DNA of 64,000 bases from contig OY282609.1 of NCBI GenBank assembly GCA_958298945.1, positions 53,912,220-53,976,219 of the forward strand, written 5' to 3'. Positions 1-11,200 of this stretch are shown here, piece by piece (position 1 is the stretch's first letter; the number at the start of each line of letters is the position of its first letter). The notes beneath the pieces are model-generated. The model did no database searches, was not told where the DNA came from, and saw nothing but the letters and a program-made list of their open reading frames with translations. The DNA comes from Atherix ibis. Taxonomy: Eukaryota; Arthropoda; Insecta; Diptera; Athericidae. The position numbers and the translations under genes were made by a program.

Positions 1-620
1 TAACAAAAAAAGTATAAAAGACCAATAGGAAAAATATTTATAAAAAGTCTCGCAAAAAATGGTCTAAAATTAAAGCAAAAAAAAAAGACAAAAATTTCCA
101 TCTAACAGATACAAAATATGGTATTAAAGTCCAATTTGAAAAATGGTATAAAAGTCTTACAGAATTTTATTCTTTTAAATTTTTATATAACAAAAAAAGG
201 TATAAAAGAACAATAGGAAAAATATTTGTAAGAAGTCTCGTAAAAAAATGGTCTGAAATAAAAGCAAAACAAAGAATACAAAAATTTCCACCAACCCCTC
301 CAAGTATGGTATAAACGTCTACCAATTACTAAATATGGTATAAAAGTCCAATTTGAAAAATGGTTAAAAGTCCAATTTTTAGAATGGTATAAAAGTCTTA
401 CCGAATTGTTTCTTTTAAATTATAACAAAAAAATTGGTATAAAAACCAATAGGAAAAATATTTATAAGCAAAAAAAAAGACAAACATTTCTATCTAACAG
501 ATACAAAATATGGTATAAAAGACCAATTTGAAAAATTGGTCTAATATTAAAGCTAAACAAGGTATAAAATTCAAAAAACAACAAAAGAAGGTGGTATAAG
601 GCCCAACAAGAATAATCGTA
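1..620. repeat. TATAAAA-rich tandem repeat, about 3 copies, cut by window edge
   Basis: A unit beginning with TAACAAAAAAAGGTATAAAA starts near 1, 187 and 422, so the period is about 186-235 bases with indels. Each unit carries GGTATAAAAG followed by CCAATAGGAAAAATATTT, a GTCTCGC/T block and CAAAAATTTCCA. Copies differ by scattered substitutions. The array probably extends left of the window. No reading frame is conserved between copies. It shares the word GGTATAAAA with the arrays near 15.4, 19.2 and 25.6 kb but not their full unit, so common origin is uncertain. Confidence 0.8.
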
Positions 621-3600
621 TAATAATAACAGAAGCTGCTATAAATTACAAAAATAAAACACCAACTAAAAACTACTATAAACGTAAAGAAACGGTGCAA
701 CAGTTAAAGAAATTATAGCATTTGAAAATAATTACCTATAAACAAGACTAACAGTGATAATAATAATGTTAAATGTTTAAAGACTACCATCACCAAACAA
801 ACCAACTGAGACTAATTATGGCACGTGTCCGTCCGCAGCAATAAAAATTGTGCAATAATTCAAAAGTGGACGTGGAAAAGTAGATTCGAATATAACCAAA
901 GCATAAAAACAACAATAATGCGAGTAAATAGTAGCTAGTAAGAATAAAAGTAAGTAATGAGAACTTAAAAAAAAAAAATAATATGCCGGAAAATCAGAAG
1001 AAAAAATGAACCTATTAGAAAAAGCTTAGATATTTTCATTCTAACTGTACATGGGAAGCACGTTTATGGGGATATTAGCTATGTGTAAGTACATAAAAAC
1101 GAATTAGTGAAAAGACTATAAAAGTACAACTTCCGGAAGAAGACTTACAATTTCCGTGGTGATTTTTTTTTCTTGCTTTTCGAAAACACCAATAATTAAA
1201 TACGCAAAAAATATCTTTAAATTATTTGCACTTAATCTCATTATATAAAAACGTAATTAAATGAAATATTTTTTTTAAAGGAAAGCTTGTCCTTTTATTT
1301 TTTTTTTGCACATAATTTGCTTCCCTCAAAATTCCACGTGGTATTTTTAAATAAACACGTGTTTGCTTTTTTATGAAATTTCCAATTTTTTTTATTTAAA
1401 TTATTTTATTTCTATTCAAAATAAATAAAAATAAAAATAGAAACAAAATCTTACTTAAAGACGCATTAGAATTTTACTGAAAAACCGCATTGAAACGTTT
1501 TTCTTAACTAATATTTTTTTTTTTACAATTAAAAGGATTTTCGAAAATATTTTTTAAAAAAAATTGTATAATTTACCGTTAAATAGTTAAAAAGAAATAA
1601 CTTTTTTTTTAAATATTTGTGCATCACTTATTAAATTGAACAAAAATGGCGACTAACAGTTGCTAATGGCTAAGATTTCCTGTCATGTTTTTTTTTTAAT
1701 GCAATCAATACCTTGAAAATTAATATTTCCTAAAAAACAAAAAATTGCGTTTTTATCCAAAAAGCATATAGTTTTTTATTTTTTTATAATAAATTTGATA
1801 ATAAAAGAAAAAATTTCTAAAAATAAAAAAATTATTCCAAAAAATTTGGCACCAACGCCTTTTGCTTCTTAATTCAAGTCATAATTTTTTGGCTCTTCTC
1901 ATTTTGTTTAATTTTTTTAATTTTTTACATTTTCTTAACAACATTTGACAAATAATACTCAAGCTATAGTTTACGACCAAAAAAAAGGCATTAACATTAA
2001 CTACTACTACTACTCAAATAGGACATAACCTAATACTCAAACACAAGCTGCACCCATTCCAACACGTACAGATGCCATATGACGACATACGCTGAATGTA
2101 CTGTTGCCAATTTTAGAGTTATTACTACTCTTCTCGTAGCCATTCTTATTTACCAACAACTACTCCTTTTTTGCCCACATTATTTAAAATACAAATCACA
2201 ACAACAACCAAAAAAAAAACTACTCCCTTTTCTAATTTGAATTCTGCCATTGGTAACCACCAATCGGACAGTAGTAATATCAGAAAACGGAAGGACACGT
2301 ACCAAAAGTATTTGATTGATTCTTATTTATGATAATTTACGCATAAAAATTCAATACTAATCGCCCATAACCGATGTACTTTTCATGTTTTCTAGCAGCT
2401 ATTATTATTCTCTCTTAAACCCCTCTTCCCCTCTCCCTTTTATGATTGAATTCTTTAACACCCACCCACCTTGACACTGTCACAAATTTGCAAAGAAAAA
2501 TAAATCAAATAATACAGAATTTTTTGTAATTCAATAACCAAAACAGAAGAAAAGAAAAAACACGTTGAAATTTGTGCAAAATGCCATCGACTTCTTTTTA
2601 CATCGTGGCCAAATCCGATTGTGAATCGGAAACGGAAGTGCAAAGCCATAAGTCACAAAGAAAGTATGTATGACTGAAGATAAAAAAAAAAAAAAAAAAT
2701 ACATGTTAAGTCAAATAAACATGTGCATAGAAAAAAAAATTGGAAACAAAAGAAGACGAACGAACAAAAGGAAAGAAAGAAGAAAAACAAGTGAAATTTG
2801 AAACAAAATATCGGTTAATGAACTCCCTGCCTCTTCCCCAAATACGTTCTATTGGCAATGGCACTTCACTCGTTTGAACGGAAAATTTTTGAAATTAGCA
2901 TTCAGTGTCATTGGCATATTATACGATTGTATATGATTATGTGCAGTCAGAGGGAGAGAGAGCGAAATAACTAATGCCCGGTTACCAAATTTCTCTTCCA
3001 TTCTTTCTTTTCACACTAAATTTTCTGTTTCTCTGTTCTCCTTTTATATAAATTTGCATTATGCACAATCAAAAATGCTCACGTAAACAAGTTAAATTAA
3101 AAAAAAATTCTCATTCTTTTACTCTTAGTAATAATTGTGTTTTACTTCTTTCTTTTTTGTTTTAATCAAAATTAGTTTTTATTAATTTTCTATTTGCATT
3201 ATTTTAAAATGTAACGTAAAATTTTTTTTTTTTGGCAAAATATTCATTAGTAAAGAATTTTTTTTAGGACTTTTTGAGAGTTCCAGGTACACGGTCAGTA
3301 ATTTTCAGTACCTAGAAAAATATAATTATTCTATTTTGAGACAGAAGAAAGAAAAAATGATTTTGTTGAGTGCAGCGATTTGATTAATGAATACTAACTA
3401 GTACGTGCATTGTTGTGCTCTTCAACTTAAATTTATTATTTAATTTCAAAAATAAGAAGTTAAAATGAAAGTGTCAATATTAATAAAAGTCTAAAATAAC
3501 GTATGTCCAATTATTAAAATCAGCGGTTTAGTTTAATTAAAAGAATTGAAAATCAAATATCTAATAAAAATAAATATTAATTTATTAATTTAATTGAAAA

Positions 3601-3765
3601 TTACTTTTTAATTAAAAATATTCCAAAAGTTAATTTAGAATTTTACTATCGACAAAAAAAAAACACTAAACATTTAATAATAGAAATTTTTGTTGAAGTA
3701 CGTGACATTTTCCAAATTAAATGCATATTTTTAATTTAATCGAATTGTTTCATAGTATGTAAAGA
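621..3765. other. AT-rich noncoding stretch
   Basis: No gene or transposon recognised. The stretch is dominated by A and T homopolymers. A slightly more complex segment at about 780-960 ends in AAAGTAAGTAATG, a good splice-donor match on the plus strand, so a noncoding 5' exon there is conceivable but unsupported. Around 2050-2330 and 2880-3010 the base mix is more balanced, with GAGAGAGAGCG near 2950. Open frames are short and strongly biased to Phe, Ile and Lys. Confidence 0.6.
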
Positions 3766-4690
3766 GAAAATACGCACGTTGTAATATACAACAACAAAAA
3801 ACATACACGCTGTAATATTTGGGGGGAAAAACACGTACGTGTACGCTGGAATATCCAAAAACACATGCACTGCCAGATGACTAAAAACCACGCACGTTTG
3901 AATACACGAAAACACATGCACTCCGTAATATTTCGGGGAAAAAACACGTACGCTGGAATATCCAAAAACCCATGCACTGCCAGATGACTAAAAAACACGC
4001 ACGTTTGAATACACGAAAACACATGCACGCTGTAATATTTTTAGAAAAACACGCACGCTGTAAAATTTGAAAAAACATACACGCACGATGGAATATCTAA
4101 AAACACATGCACTAAAAAACACGTACGCTTGAATACTCAAAAAAACACGCACGCTTAAATACTCAAAAAACACGCATCCTAATATTTCAAAAAAACACAT
4201 GCACGCTGTAATATTTAAAAAAAAACACGCACGCTTGAACACTCAAAAAAACACGCACGCTTTAATACTCAAAAAAACACGCAAGCTATAATATTTAAAA
4301 AAAACACGCACGCTTGAATATCCAAACACACATGCACTAAAAAACACGTACGCTTTAATACTCAAAAAAAACACGCACGTTTGCATACTCAAAAAAACAC
4401 GCCCGATTGAATACTCAAAAAACACGCACGCTGTAATATTTAAAAAAAAACACGCACGCTGGAATATTTAAAAAAAAAAAACAAGCACGCTGGAATATCC
4501 AAACACACATGCACTGAAAAACACGTACGCTTGAATACTCAAAAAAACACGCACGTTTGAATACTCAAAAAACACGGACGCTGTAATATTTAAAAAAAAA
4601 AAAACGCCCGATTGAATACTCAAAAAAACACGCACGCTTGAATATTCAAAAAAAACACACACGCACTCTTGAATACGCACAGCAATAAAA
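3766..4690. repeat. CACGCACG minisatellite
   Basis: Degenerate tandem repeat with a basic period near 26 bases, reading AAAAACACGCACGCTTGAAT ACTC on the plus strand, with variants such as CACATGCAC and CTGTAATATTT. Within 3845-4030 there is a larger period: the block from CTGGAATATCC to CACATGCAC occurs at about 3848 and again near 3955 with few differences. The array is CpG-rich compared with its flanks. Several minus-strand open frames of 60-92 codons cross it with Cys/Val/Phe-rich repeating peptides. These exist in all frames and are products of the repeat rather than genes. Confidence 0.92.
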
Positions 4691-5660
4691 ATGCAAAATA
4701 GAAAATTAAACTTAAAATAATTTTAAAAAAAATTAATAATAAAGCAGTTATTTTAAAAGGTAAAAATTAACTTTTGTGAACAAACACAGCACGCACTTAA
4801 CTAATAAATGAATTTTAAAGTTTGTTTTTCTTACAAGTGGGTACGAAATAAAGTCTGAACACTTTAATATTTGATTTTGACCTTAACTTGTAAGTAAGAC
4901 CCACCATACTTTAAATACGGGTCACTAGGTTTCCTTTTTTTTGAACGCCGTTCCAAAAAAAAATTCATTAATAAATGTGAAATAGAGCAAAAAAATTAAT
5001 AAATAAAGAGAATCCCGAAACAAGTGACCAATATCAAAATAAAAAAGAGAAAAAAAATGCAAAAAAATAATAAAACAAATCAGTTTGAGTCACAAGAGAA
5101 AAATCGCATCACTCACTCAATGAGTCCTTTCTCTTTTCTAATCATTCTATTCTATCCGAATAGTGAGTGCGTCGTTGCTATTTTTCTCTCTTTCTATAGG
5201 GATTAAATATTTTTTTTTTACTTTTATTTATTTTATATTTGTTGATATTAATTTCTATCGGTCACAAGAAAAAGAAATATTTGTAAACATTATTTTGGAA
5301 ATATTTACTCGCTTTGTATTAGCAGAAAAGAAGTAAGTAAACATACAACATACAATATATTGTAGAAGAACAAAAGAAATATAGAATGTAAAGAACAAAA
5401 AAACTTTTTGCTTTTGTTGTTGTTGAATTCTTTTGCTGCTAGTCGGCGAATTTGTTTGATTTAATTTAGAGGTAATTTCATTTACAGGTGATTTAATTCA
5501 ATCTATTTTTATCATTATAATTTTGGGTATGATTTTCATTTTATTGATTTTGAGAATATTTTAATTTTTAAAAGTATATTTAATTAGTATAATTTTTCTT
5601 TTAAATAAATAAATAATATTTACTTTTTAAACCAAAGTAAAAAAAAACAACTTTTTTTTC
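4691..5660. other. AT-rich noncoding stretch
   Basis: Nothing recognised. A short mixed-composition patch at 5080-5200 has ATCACTCACTCAATGAGTCC but no coding evidence. Confidence 0.6.
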
Positions 5661-6001
5661 ATCAAATATTAAATAATTAAATAAAAAAAAACTACTAATT
5701 TCAATAATACTTAAAACAAAACAAAAATAATTTAAATAGCAAAAAAAGAGTGAGAAAATTTTCGAAAAAGAATTAAAAAAATTATTAGAAATTTAAAACA
5801 AAAAATAGAATAAAATAATGAAAACATATCAAATATTAAATAATTAAATAAAAAAAAACTACTAATTTCAATAATGCTTAAGCATTATTAAAACAAAAAT
5901 AATTTAAATAGCAAAAAAAGAGTGAGAAAATTTTCGAAAAAGAATTAAAAAAATTATTAGGAATTTAAAACAAAAAAATAGAATAAAATAATGAAAACAT
6001 A
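5661..6001. repeat. 167-bp tandem duplication
   Basis: Two head-to-tail copies start at 5661 and 5828, both with ATCAAATATTAAATAATTAA. They are nearly identical. The main difference is a small insertion in copy two that makes the palindrome ATGCTTAAGCAT near 5873. The high identity suggests a fairly recent duplication. No coding content. Confidence 0.92.
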
Positions 6002-6139
6002 TTCTTTTTTTGATAAAAATTAGTAATAAATAATAATTCTGTTAGGAATTTTAGAAAAAAAAAAATTACCAAACAAAACTGTAAACAGTTTGAAAAGGGC
6101 TGCGGCACACAATTGCGATGGAGCTTTTTTACTAATTTA

Positions 6140-7362
6140 TAGGGTGGTCCATCTAGCGGTTGCATTTTGAACCACTATTTATTTGAAGTACTTGAGTGTT
6201 AAATGTCATCACGAATTGACAGATTGTTAGTTGAAAGTCTGAATTTTACGAAATGGTAATCCATATGCTTGAAGAAAACTGGGAAATATTGAGAACTTAT
6301 TTCCAAAGTGGAGAGTCTTTAACCCAAACTGTGAGAAATTTAAAAAAAAAATGAGCAAAGATCGAATCCCATCAAGTCAACTTGTGGACAAATTCGTGAA
6401 GCGAGTTCGCGAAACTGGTTTGTTGGTTGCCAAAATATCCGTGATCATCCATCAACATCAACTCGTCACCGTTCTGAGAAATTGAACATTTCTCGCACTT
6501 CTCTGTTGACAAGGTTGCACAAGACCTCGGTATGAAAGCTTACAAAGTTCAATTAGTCCAAAAACTAAAGCCGCATGACCATCCGATGCGTTTTCGGTTT
6601 GCCCAATGGGCTCAAGATCAATTGGCCGAAGATGAGCATTTTTACTGAAAAATCATCTTTTCGAATGAGGACCATTTCTACCTTCTACCTCGGTGGGTAT
6701 GTCAACAAACAAAATTGTCCCATCTGGGGTCAGAAAATCCATACGTCACCATGGAAAAGCCGATGCATCGACAACGAGTCATGGTTTGGTGCGGATTTTA
6801 GCCCGTTTTTCTTCGAAAACGATGAAGGAGCCACCGTTACGGTCAATGGTGAGCGCTATCGTGGCATGCTGAACGAATTTTTGATTCCAAAAGTTGAAGA
6901 GAATGGCATGGACGACATTTGGTTTCAACAGGACGGGGCCACTTGCCACCCAGCCAACGTAACAATCCAACTTTTGGGCACTGCTTTCAAAAACCGAATA
7001 ATCAGCCAAAATTCAATTAGCCACCTCGGAGCTCTGATTTGAGCCCGTTGGATTATTTTCTGTGGGGAGCCGTTAAGAATAAATGTTACGCAAGCCATCC
7101 AGAGATAATTGAGGCCTTGAAACACGAAATCAAAGTTGCCATTGAAGAGATACAGGCCCAGACAATCGAAAATGTACTAAAAAATTGAGTCGAGCGAATG
7201 AGGGACAGTAAGACCAGCCATGGCAGTCATTTAAATGATATTGTGTTTCATTCTTAAATTTCAAAGTTCAATCTTTCTAATAAAATCGGAAATTTAAAAA
7301 AAATATACACTGGTTTTTTTTTATTTACTTTTTAAAATGCAACTTTTAAATGGTCCACCCTG
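6140..7362 (+). mobile_element. Tc1/mariner element with both terminal inverted repeats, inactive
   Basis: The left end reads TAGGGTGGTCCAT and continues to a GGTTGCATTTTGAA block. The right end is its inverse, finishing in ATGGTCCACCCTG. TA dinucleotides sit outside both ends (6138-6139 and 7363-7364), the target duplication expected for this superfamily. The 1,223-bp length is close to a complete Tc1/mariner element. The interior encodes one broken plus-strand transposase. The element has kept its ends but cannot make its own enzyme. Confidence 0.88.
6253..7256 (+). pseudogene. Tc1/mariner transposase pseudogene
   Basis: A DDE-type transposase would excise and reinsert the element at TA sites. 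N-terminal pieces such as LVDKFVKRVRETG (about 6388-6425) and AYKVQLVQKLKPHDH (about 6538-6582) fit the paired helix-turn-helix and linker. The first catalytic region reads IIFSNEDHF near 6650, with Asn where Asp is expected. A frame change follows, then GGYVNKQN, VMVWCGA, and FFENDEGATVTVNGERYRG. The second Asp is kept in WFQQDGATCH (about 6918-6947). A second frame change precedes PPRSSDLSPLDYFLWG, which holds the third acidic residue. The tail continues to KTSHGSHLNDIVFH with a Trp-to-stop change at about 7187. Spacing between the second and third acidic residues is about 34-35. The gene is dead through at least two frameshifts, a stop and a lost catalytic residue. Confidence 0.88.
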
Positions 7363-8918
7363 TAGTATTTAATATTAATTTTTGTTTTTATTATAATTTT
7401 TATTTATTTTAAATATAAAATACAGATCATCATGCAAGGTAAATAAATAAATCCTACAAAAAAAAAAATAGTGTAAAAGGGTAGGCGTGGCAGAGAAAGA
7501 GAGAGAGAGGAATGTTATGACAAATTCTTAATAATTCAAAATAATTTTTTTACTGATTTTCTTTGTTATTTATTAATTTTAGTTGCCGATAAAAATATAA
7601 TTTGCACTCTTTGAAAAATTCTCCACAATAAAATGATGTGTCAGAAACACCCGGAGACTTACACATATCCAGGCACCCCTTTCCTCTCTCTTCCTCTCAC
7701 CCACAACCTAACAAAACAGAGTACGTTAAAATAATCTGTTTCTTGGTTACAATTAATTGAGTACATCAGAAAATGCAAAATAATTTCTTACAATTAAATA
7801 TGGAATCACTGACTCAGAATAGAGACTATTTTTTTTCCTTATTAAAAAAAATCAGGCCTCTTTTTACTCACCTTATCCCCCTTTTTTAAAATTTTATAAA
7901 TTCTTCTTATAACGATAATTGTGAATGCATTTTCTGTCTTTGTAAACAAAATTATTGAAGTTCACAATTAACTCGTATTTGTAAAATTAATCGGGCTCTC
8001 TTTGTCTTTTGGCTATTTTTTTTTTTATTTTTTTTTAAACCGACAAAGGCAGTTTAATAAAAAAAAAAATGAATTGAAGAATAAGACAACAACTGAACAC
8101 ACAAATTAGTGCATTCAAATAAAAATTTGCAGTGAAATTTTGTGAATTTTTGGGTGAAATTTTTTCTAATAAAAAAAAAACATTTAGCAAACAAATCCAA
8201 TCAAGTTCAATTAAAAGAGAAATAATTTTCTTTTTTACATAAAAAATAAAGAGAGATGGACAGAGAAAAAAAAGAGAGTGGATTCTAGAAAATATAACGA
8301 AAATGTTTGAAACAAAACAACACATCTGATCTGTCACACAAAAGAGAGTATAATAATTTATGAGGCATTTTCTGTGATAGTACAAATTGCTTGTTACACC
8401 GTTTCTCATTTTTTCTTTTCTTTTTTGCGAAAATTGTGAATGTGCATTTTTTTCTTTTCTTTTCAAATGAAAATCGGAAAAAAGCACAAACACACAACAA
8501 CGAAAAGTCATATTTAAAATTAATGTGAATTTTTGAGTCATTTTTTATGCGCCGCGTTTTTGTGAGTTCATAATTACGCTTATTGTTGTCGCCACTTTTT
8601 TTTCTTCAGTTATTGAAAATTAAATTTTTACTATTTTTGGAAATTTTTTACATTTGTTTTTTTTTCTATTAAAATTTTATAAAAATAAAAATTAGCATAA
8701 ACAATTAACAAATAAATGAAAATTAACATCTTATTTTGTAGAGAATCCATTTTTTTTCTTTTTTTTAGTGATCTACTACTTTAAAACGAAAGTTTTTTTG
8801 CAATTTGATCGTGTGTTGTTGGCACATTTTTAAATTGGAAAGAATCAAATTGACATTTAAAAAAAGAAGAAATTACGTTATTGTGAGTGAAAATAGACTT
8901 TTTAAATGACTCAACTTA
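7363..8918. other. AT-rich noncoding stretch
   Basis: No gene recognised. A purine run, GAGAAAGAGAGAGAGAG, lies near 7493-7512 after GGGTAGGCGTGGC. A minus-strand open frame of 168 codons at 8035-8541 is rich in Phe, Leu, Lys and Cys, lacks any motif, and follows long A/T runs, so I treat it as chance. Confidence 0.6.
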
Positions 8919-9766
8919 TTGGGTTGTCCAGAAAGTAATTTCGTTGTTTCCCAACAAAGGACTTAATTGTATTTTTTCACAACCAACTTCACACTTAAGC
9001 CGCATAATCATATTTATTTTGACAGATGACATAGGAAGAGGCTTGCTTGTGAAAAAATTCGATTGATTCTGCACAGTAGTTTTTGGTTGATACCCTTTTA
9101 AAAATATGGAAAGTGAAAAAACCAGCATTTTCGGCATATTTTTCTTTTTTTACTTTAGAAAAGATAAAAATGCTGTTGAAGGAAAAAAATTATCCAATGT
9201 ATATGGAGAAGATGTTTATTAAGTGAGCGCCAGTGCCAAAACTAGTTTGCAAAATTTCGATCCGGTAATTTTGATCTCGAACACGACCTACGTTCTAGAA
9301 GGCCAGTTGAAGCTGATGAAGACACAATAAAGGGATTAGTTGATGCAAACCGGCGAATAACAACTCGTGAGATCGCTGATGGATTAAATTTATCGAATAC
9401 GACGAGTTTATATCTCAAAGCTCGACATATGGGTTCCTCATTTTTGACGTTTGTGATTTGCTTCTCAAACGTCAATAGAATGATCCATTTTCGGAAACGT
9501 ATCATTACTGGGGACGAGAAATGGGTTTTCTACAATAATGTTAAGCGCAAAAGATCCTAGACTAGAAAAGATGAACCGGATCAAAACACTTCGAAAGCCA
9601 ATATTCATCAAAAAAAAAGGTTATGCTATGTGTTTGGTGGGAATTCAAAGGAATCATTTATTTTGAGTTTCTACCGAGCAACACAACAATCAATTTTGAA
9701 GTGTAATGTCATCAGTTGGACAAATTGAATGATTCACTTAAAGGAAAAAGCCCAATAAATAAACTA
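8919..9766 (+). mobile_element. Mariner element, left end intact, 3' part lost
   Basis: The left inverted repeat begins TTGGGTTGTCCAGAAAGTAA at 8919 with TA just outside. These ends resemble those of the mariner branch that includes Hsmar1-like elements (inference from the end sequence only). The body encodes the front half of a mariner transposase and stops soon after KLNDSLK. Where the remaining catalytic half and right end should be there is a 58-bp unit made only of two facing ends. Either the element was truncated, or its right end is the outer end at 9824. Confidence 0.82.
9140..9760 (+). pseudogene. Mariner transposase pseudogene, N-terminal half
   Basis: Plus-strand fragments in three frames match mariner transposase order: KDKNAVEGKK and LSNVYGEDV (about 9160-9210), then FDLEHDLRSRRPVEADEDT, VDANRRITTREIADGLNLSN (about 9338-9397), a degraded linker, and ITGDEKWVFYNNVKRKRS (about 9503-9557). 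The first catalytic Asp is present in TGDEKW. It is followed at once by a Trp-to-stop TAG near 9558. Downstream come KDEP, a SKANIHQKK-like segment, VWWEFKGIIYFE and NTTINFEV. The frame then ends in QLDKLNDSLK. The regions holding the second and third acidic residues are missing. This is a long-dead copy; a minus-strand open frame across 9242-9505 is only its antisense. Confidence 0.85.
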
Positions 9767-9824
9767 TTGGGTTGTTCGAAAAGTAATTTCGTAATGAAAC
9801 GAAATTATTTTTTGGGCAACCCAA
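9767..9824. mobile_element. 58-bp miniature made of two facing mariner ends
   Basis: TTGGGTTGTTCGAAAAGTAA at 9767 faces its inverse, ending in GGGCAACCCAA at 9824. About 22 of 26 positions pair, leaving only a few bases between the arms. TA lies on both sides (9765-9766 and 9825-9826). It is either an extreme deletion derivative that inserted here, or a rearranged right end of the mariner to its left. As single-stranded DNA or RNA it would form a strong hairpin. Confidence 0.75.
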
Positions 9825-10107
9825 TAAATGAAAATTCAATAAAATCTATAATTTTGACTATTCCAAAAGAACGTCTCACTTATCTTCCCTTGCCAAAAAA
9901 AAAAAAAATTATTTACCAAAAATAAATGATCATTAAAAAAAAAATTTTCTACAAAATTAATAATTAAAATGTGGACGTTAAAGTTAATAACGATTAGCAT
10001 AAAGTTAATCAGTACAGATATTTTTAGTCTTTAAATTAGAAAAAAAATTTTTGTTACCTCCAAAAGTTAGTGCCTTTATTATTTTTTTTTTAATGTATGT
10101 TAAGACG

Positions 10108-10287
10108 AGACAAAACACTTCCAAGCAAAGCAACTATCAAAAATTAACTGAACATTCAAAATGGCCAAATTTGTCGACATAAGTCAGAGATATGAGTACC
10201 AACATAACGCCACAAAAAATCGTAAAATCGAATGTACGCAACCCGCGGAAATTCAAAATTCGCGATACTTTTTGAACAGACCTCGTA
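10108..10287 (-). mobile_element. Solo 5' end of a CGAGGTCTG-type mariner
   Basis: Read on the minus strand from 10287 it begins TACGAGGTCTGTTCAAAAAG, continues through CGCGAATTTTGAATTTCCGC, GGCGTTATGTTGGTACTCAT and CCATTTTGAATGTTCAG, and breaks off near 10108 around GTTTTGTCTCG. It matches the untranslated leader of the mariner at 33.3-34.2 kb. No transposase code remains and no right end is seen. Confidence 0.85.
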
Positions 10288-10899
10288 GCATACAAGTCGA
10301 GGGCGCTTACCTTTTAATTTAGTAAATTCCGGAGTAACGTATCTTAGTACATTGTTGGGTTATGCTGAATTTAAGGGGTGTTATTGGTAGAGGGGTGAAT
10401 TTAGAATAAGATAGTCTGTGGAAGCAAGGAAGCTGTTAGGGCTTTTAAGACAGAACAAGTGACAATACCACATCAAAATTATCGATTGAGTAAACCAAAT
10501 TACTTGTAAATTGAGCTTTTGCCTCTGTAATGTTTACAATGTTTACCTCTAGTTTACTCAACCAACCACATTATAAGAGCCTACGAACAAAATGTAAACT
10601 ACCTTATAACTCACCAAAAAAAAAACTATCCCCACGTTTTTGGGGGTTTTGTTTAAATCTTATCTACTACATGCAAACTGTAACAAGCAGATTTATTAAA
10701 TGAAGATTACAAGAACATGAAGACATGTAGGGAAAAACACCGCCGATGCCTCCTCAAAAAAAAGGGACGATTTATTTTTATAAATTCACTAAAATCACGA
10801 ACAATAGAGTGTAAATTTTGATCAACTGTCTAGAAGCTATCGTCCGTTAAGTTCACTTCTTTTAATATTCATGTAAAGATAGGATTTTTCGATTGTAAA
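10288..10899. other. Noncoding stretch of mixed composition
   Basis: Less A/T-dominated than its neighbours but without recognisable frames. GAGTAAACCAAATTACTTGT near 10486 and TAGTTTACTCAACC near 10550 form a weak inverted pair. It may be the rest of the decayed retrotransposon described next, but I could not place any motif. Confidence 0.5.
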
Positions 10900-11200
10900 G
10901 TATAACCCATTCATCAGGGTTATATTAGGAGTGTAAAAGTAACATTGGCACTTTTTTATATTTAACTCGGCTACTTAGGAGCGTTGTGGTTCTGTGGAAA
11001 GATATTTATGATGTGTAAGGATGGCTGCATCATTGGCAAAATGTTGCGAATAGCATACCATTTTGACAAGGAATATCATGGATGTAATTATTGTAAAGAA
11101 TTGAACCTAGGATTCTTTCCTGAGGGATAAATTTAATCAATATTTTCAGCTACCTTTTAGAATGTGAAAATAACCAGAGGGTAAGTCTCACTGCAAACAA
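10900..11200 (-). pseudogene. Jockey-type non-LTR reverse transcriptase remnant
   Basis: On the minus strand from about 11126 the frame reads PQERILGSILYNNYIHDIP, matching the PQG-x-LGP-LYN-DIP block of jockey-clade reverse transcriptases. After CQNGMLFAT a one-base insertion shifts to FANDAAILTHH at about 11040-11010. This is the catalytic FADD box with the first of its two Asp residues changed to Asn. A weaker tail, KCQCYFYTPN (near 10935), fits the following thumb-side segment. The enzyme would copy element RNA at the target site. Here only about 80 codons of the palm remain, with a frameshift and an inactivating change. Flanks are too decayed to find the element's ends. Confidence 0.72.

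Noticed and set aside
3736..4680. Several minus-strand frames of 60-92 codons with repeating Cys/Val/Phe peptides
   Set aside because: They are translations of the CACGCACG minisatellite, present in all three frames and not kept in register between units.
6779..7125. Minus-strand frames over the 6.1-kb transposon
   Set aside because: Antisense shadows of the transposase.
8035..8541. 168-codon minus-strand open frame
   Set aside because: Composition is that of A/T runs (Phe, Leu, Lys, Cys), with no motif or known family; overlapping frames are equally open.
9242..9505. 87-codon minus frame
   Set aside because: Antisense of the mariner transposase, whose motifs are on the plus strand.
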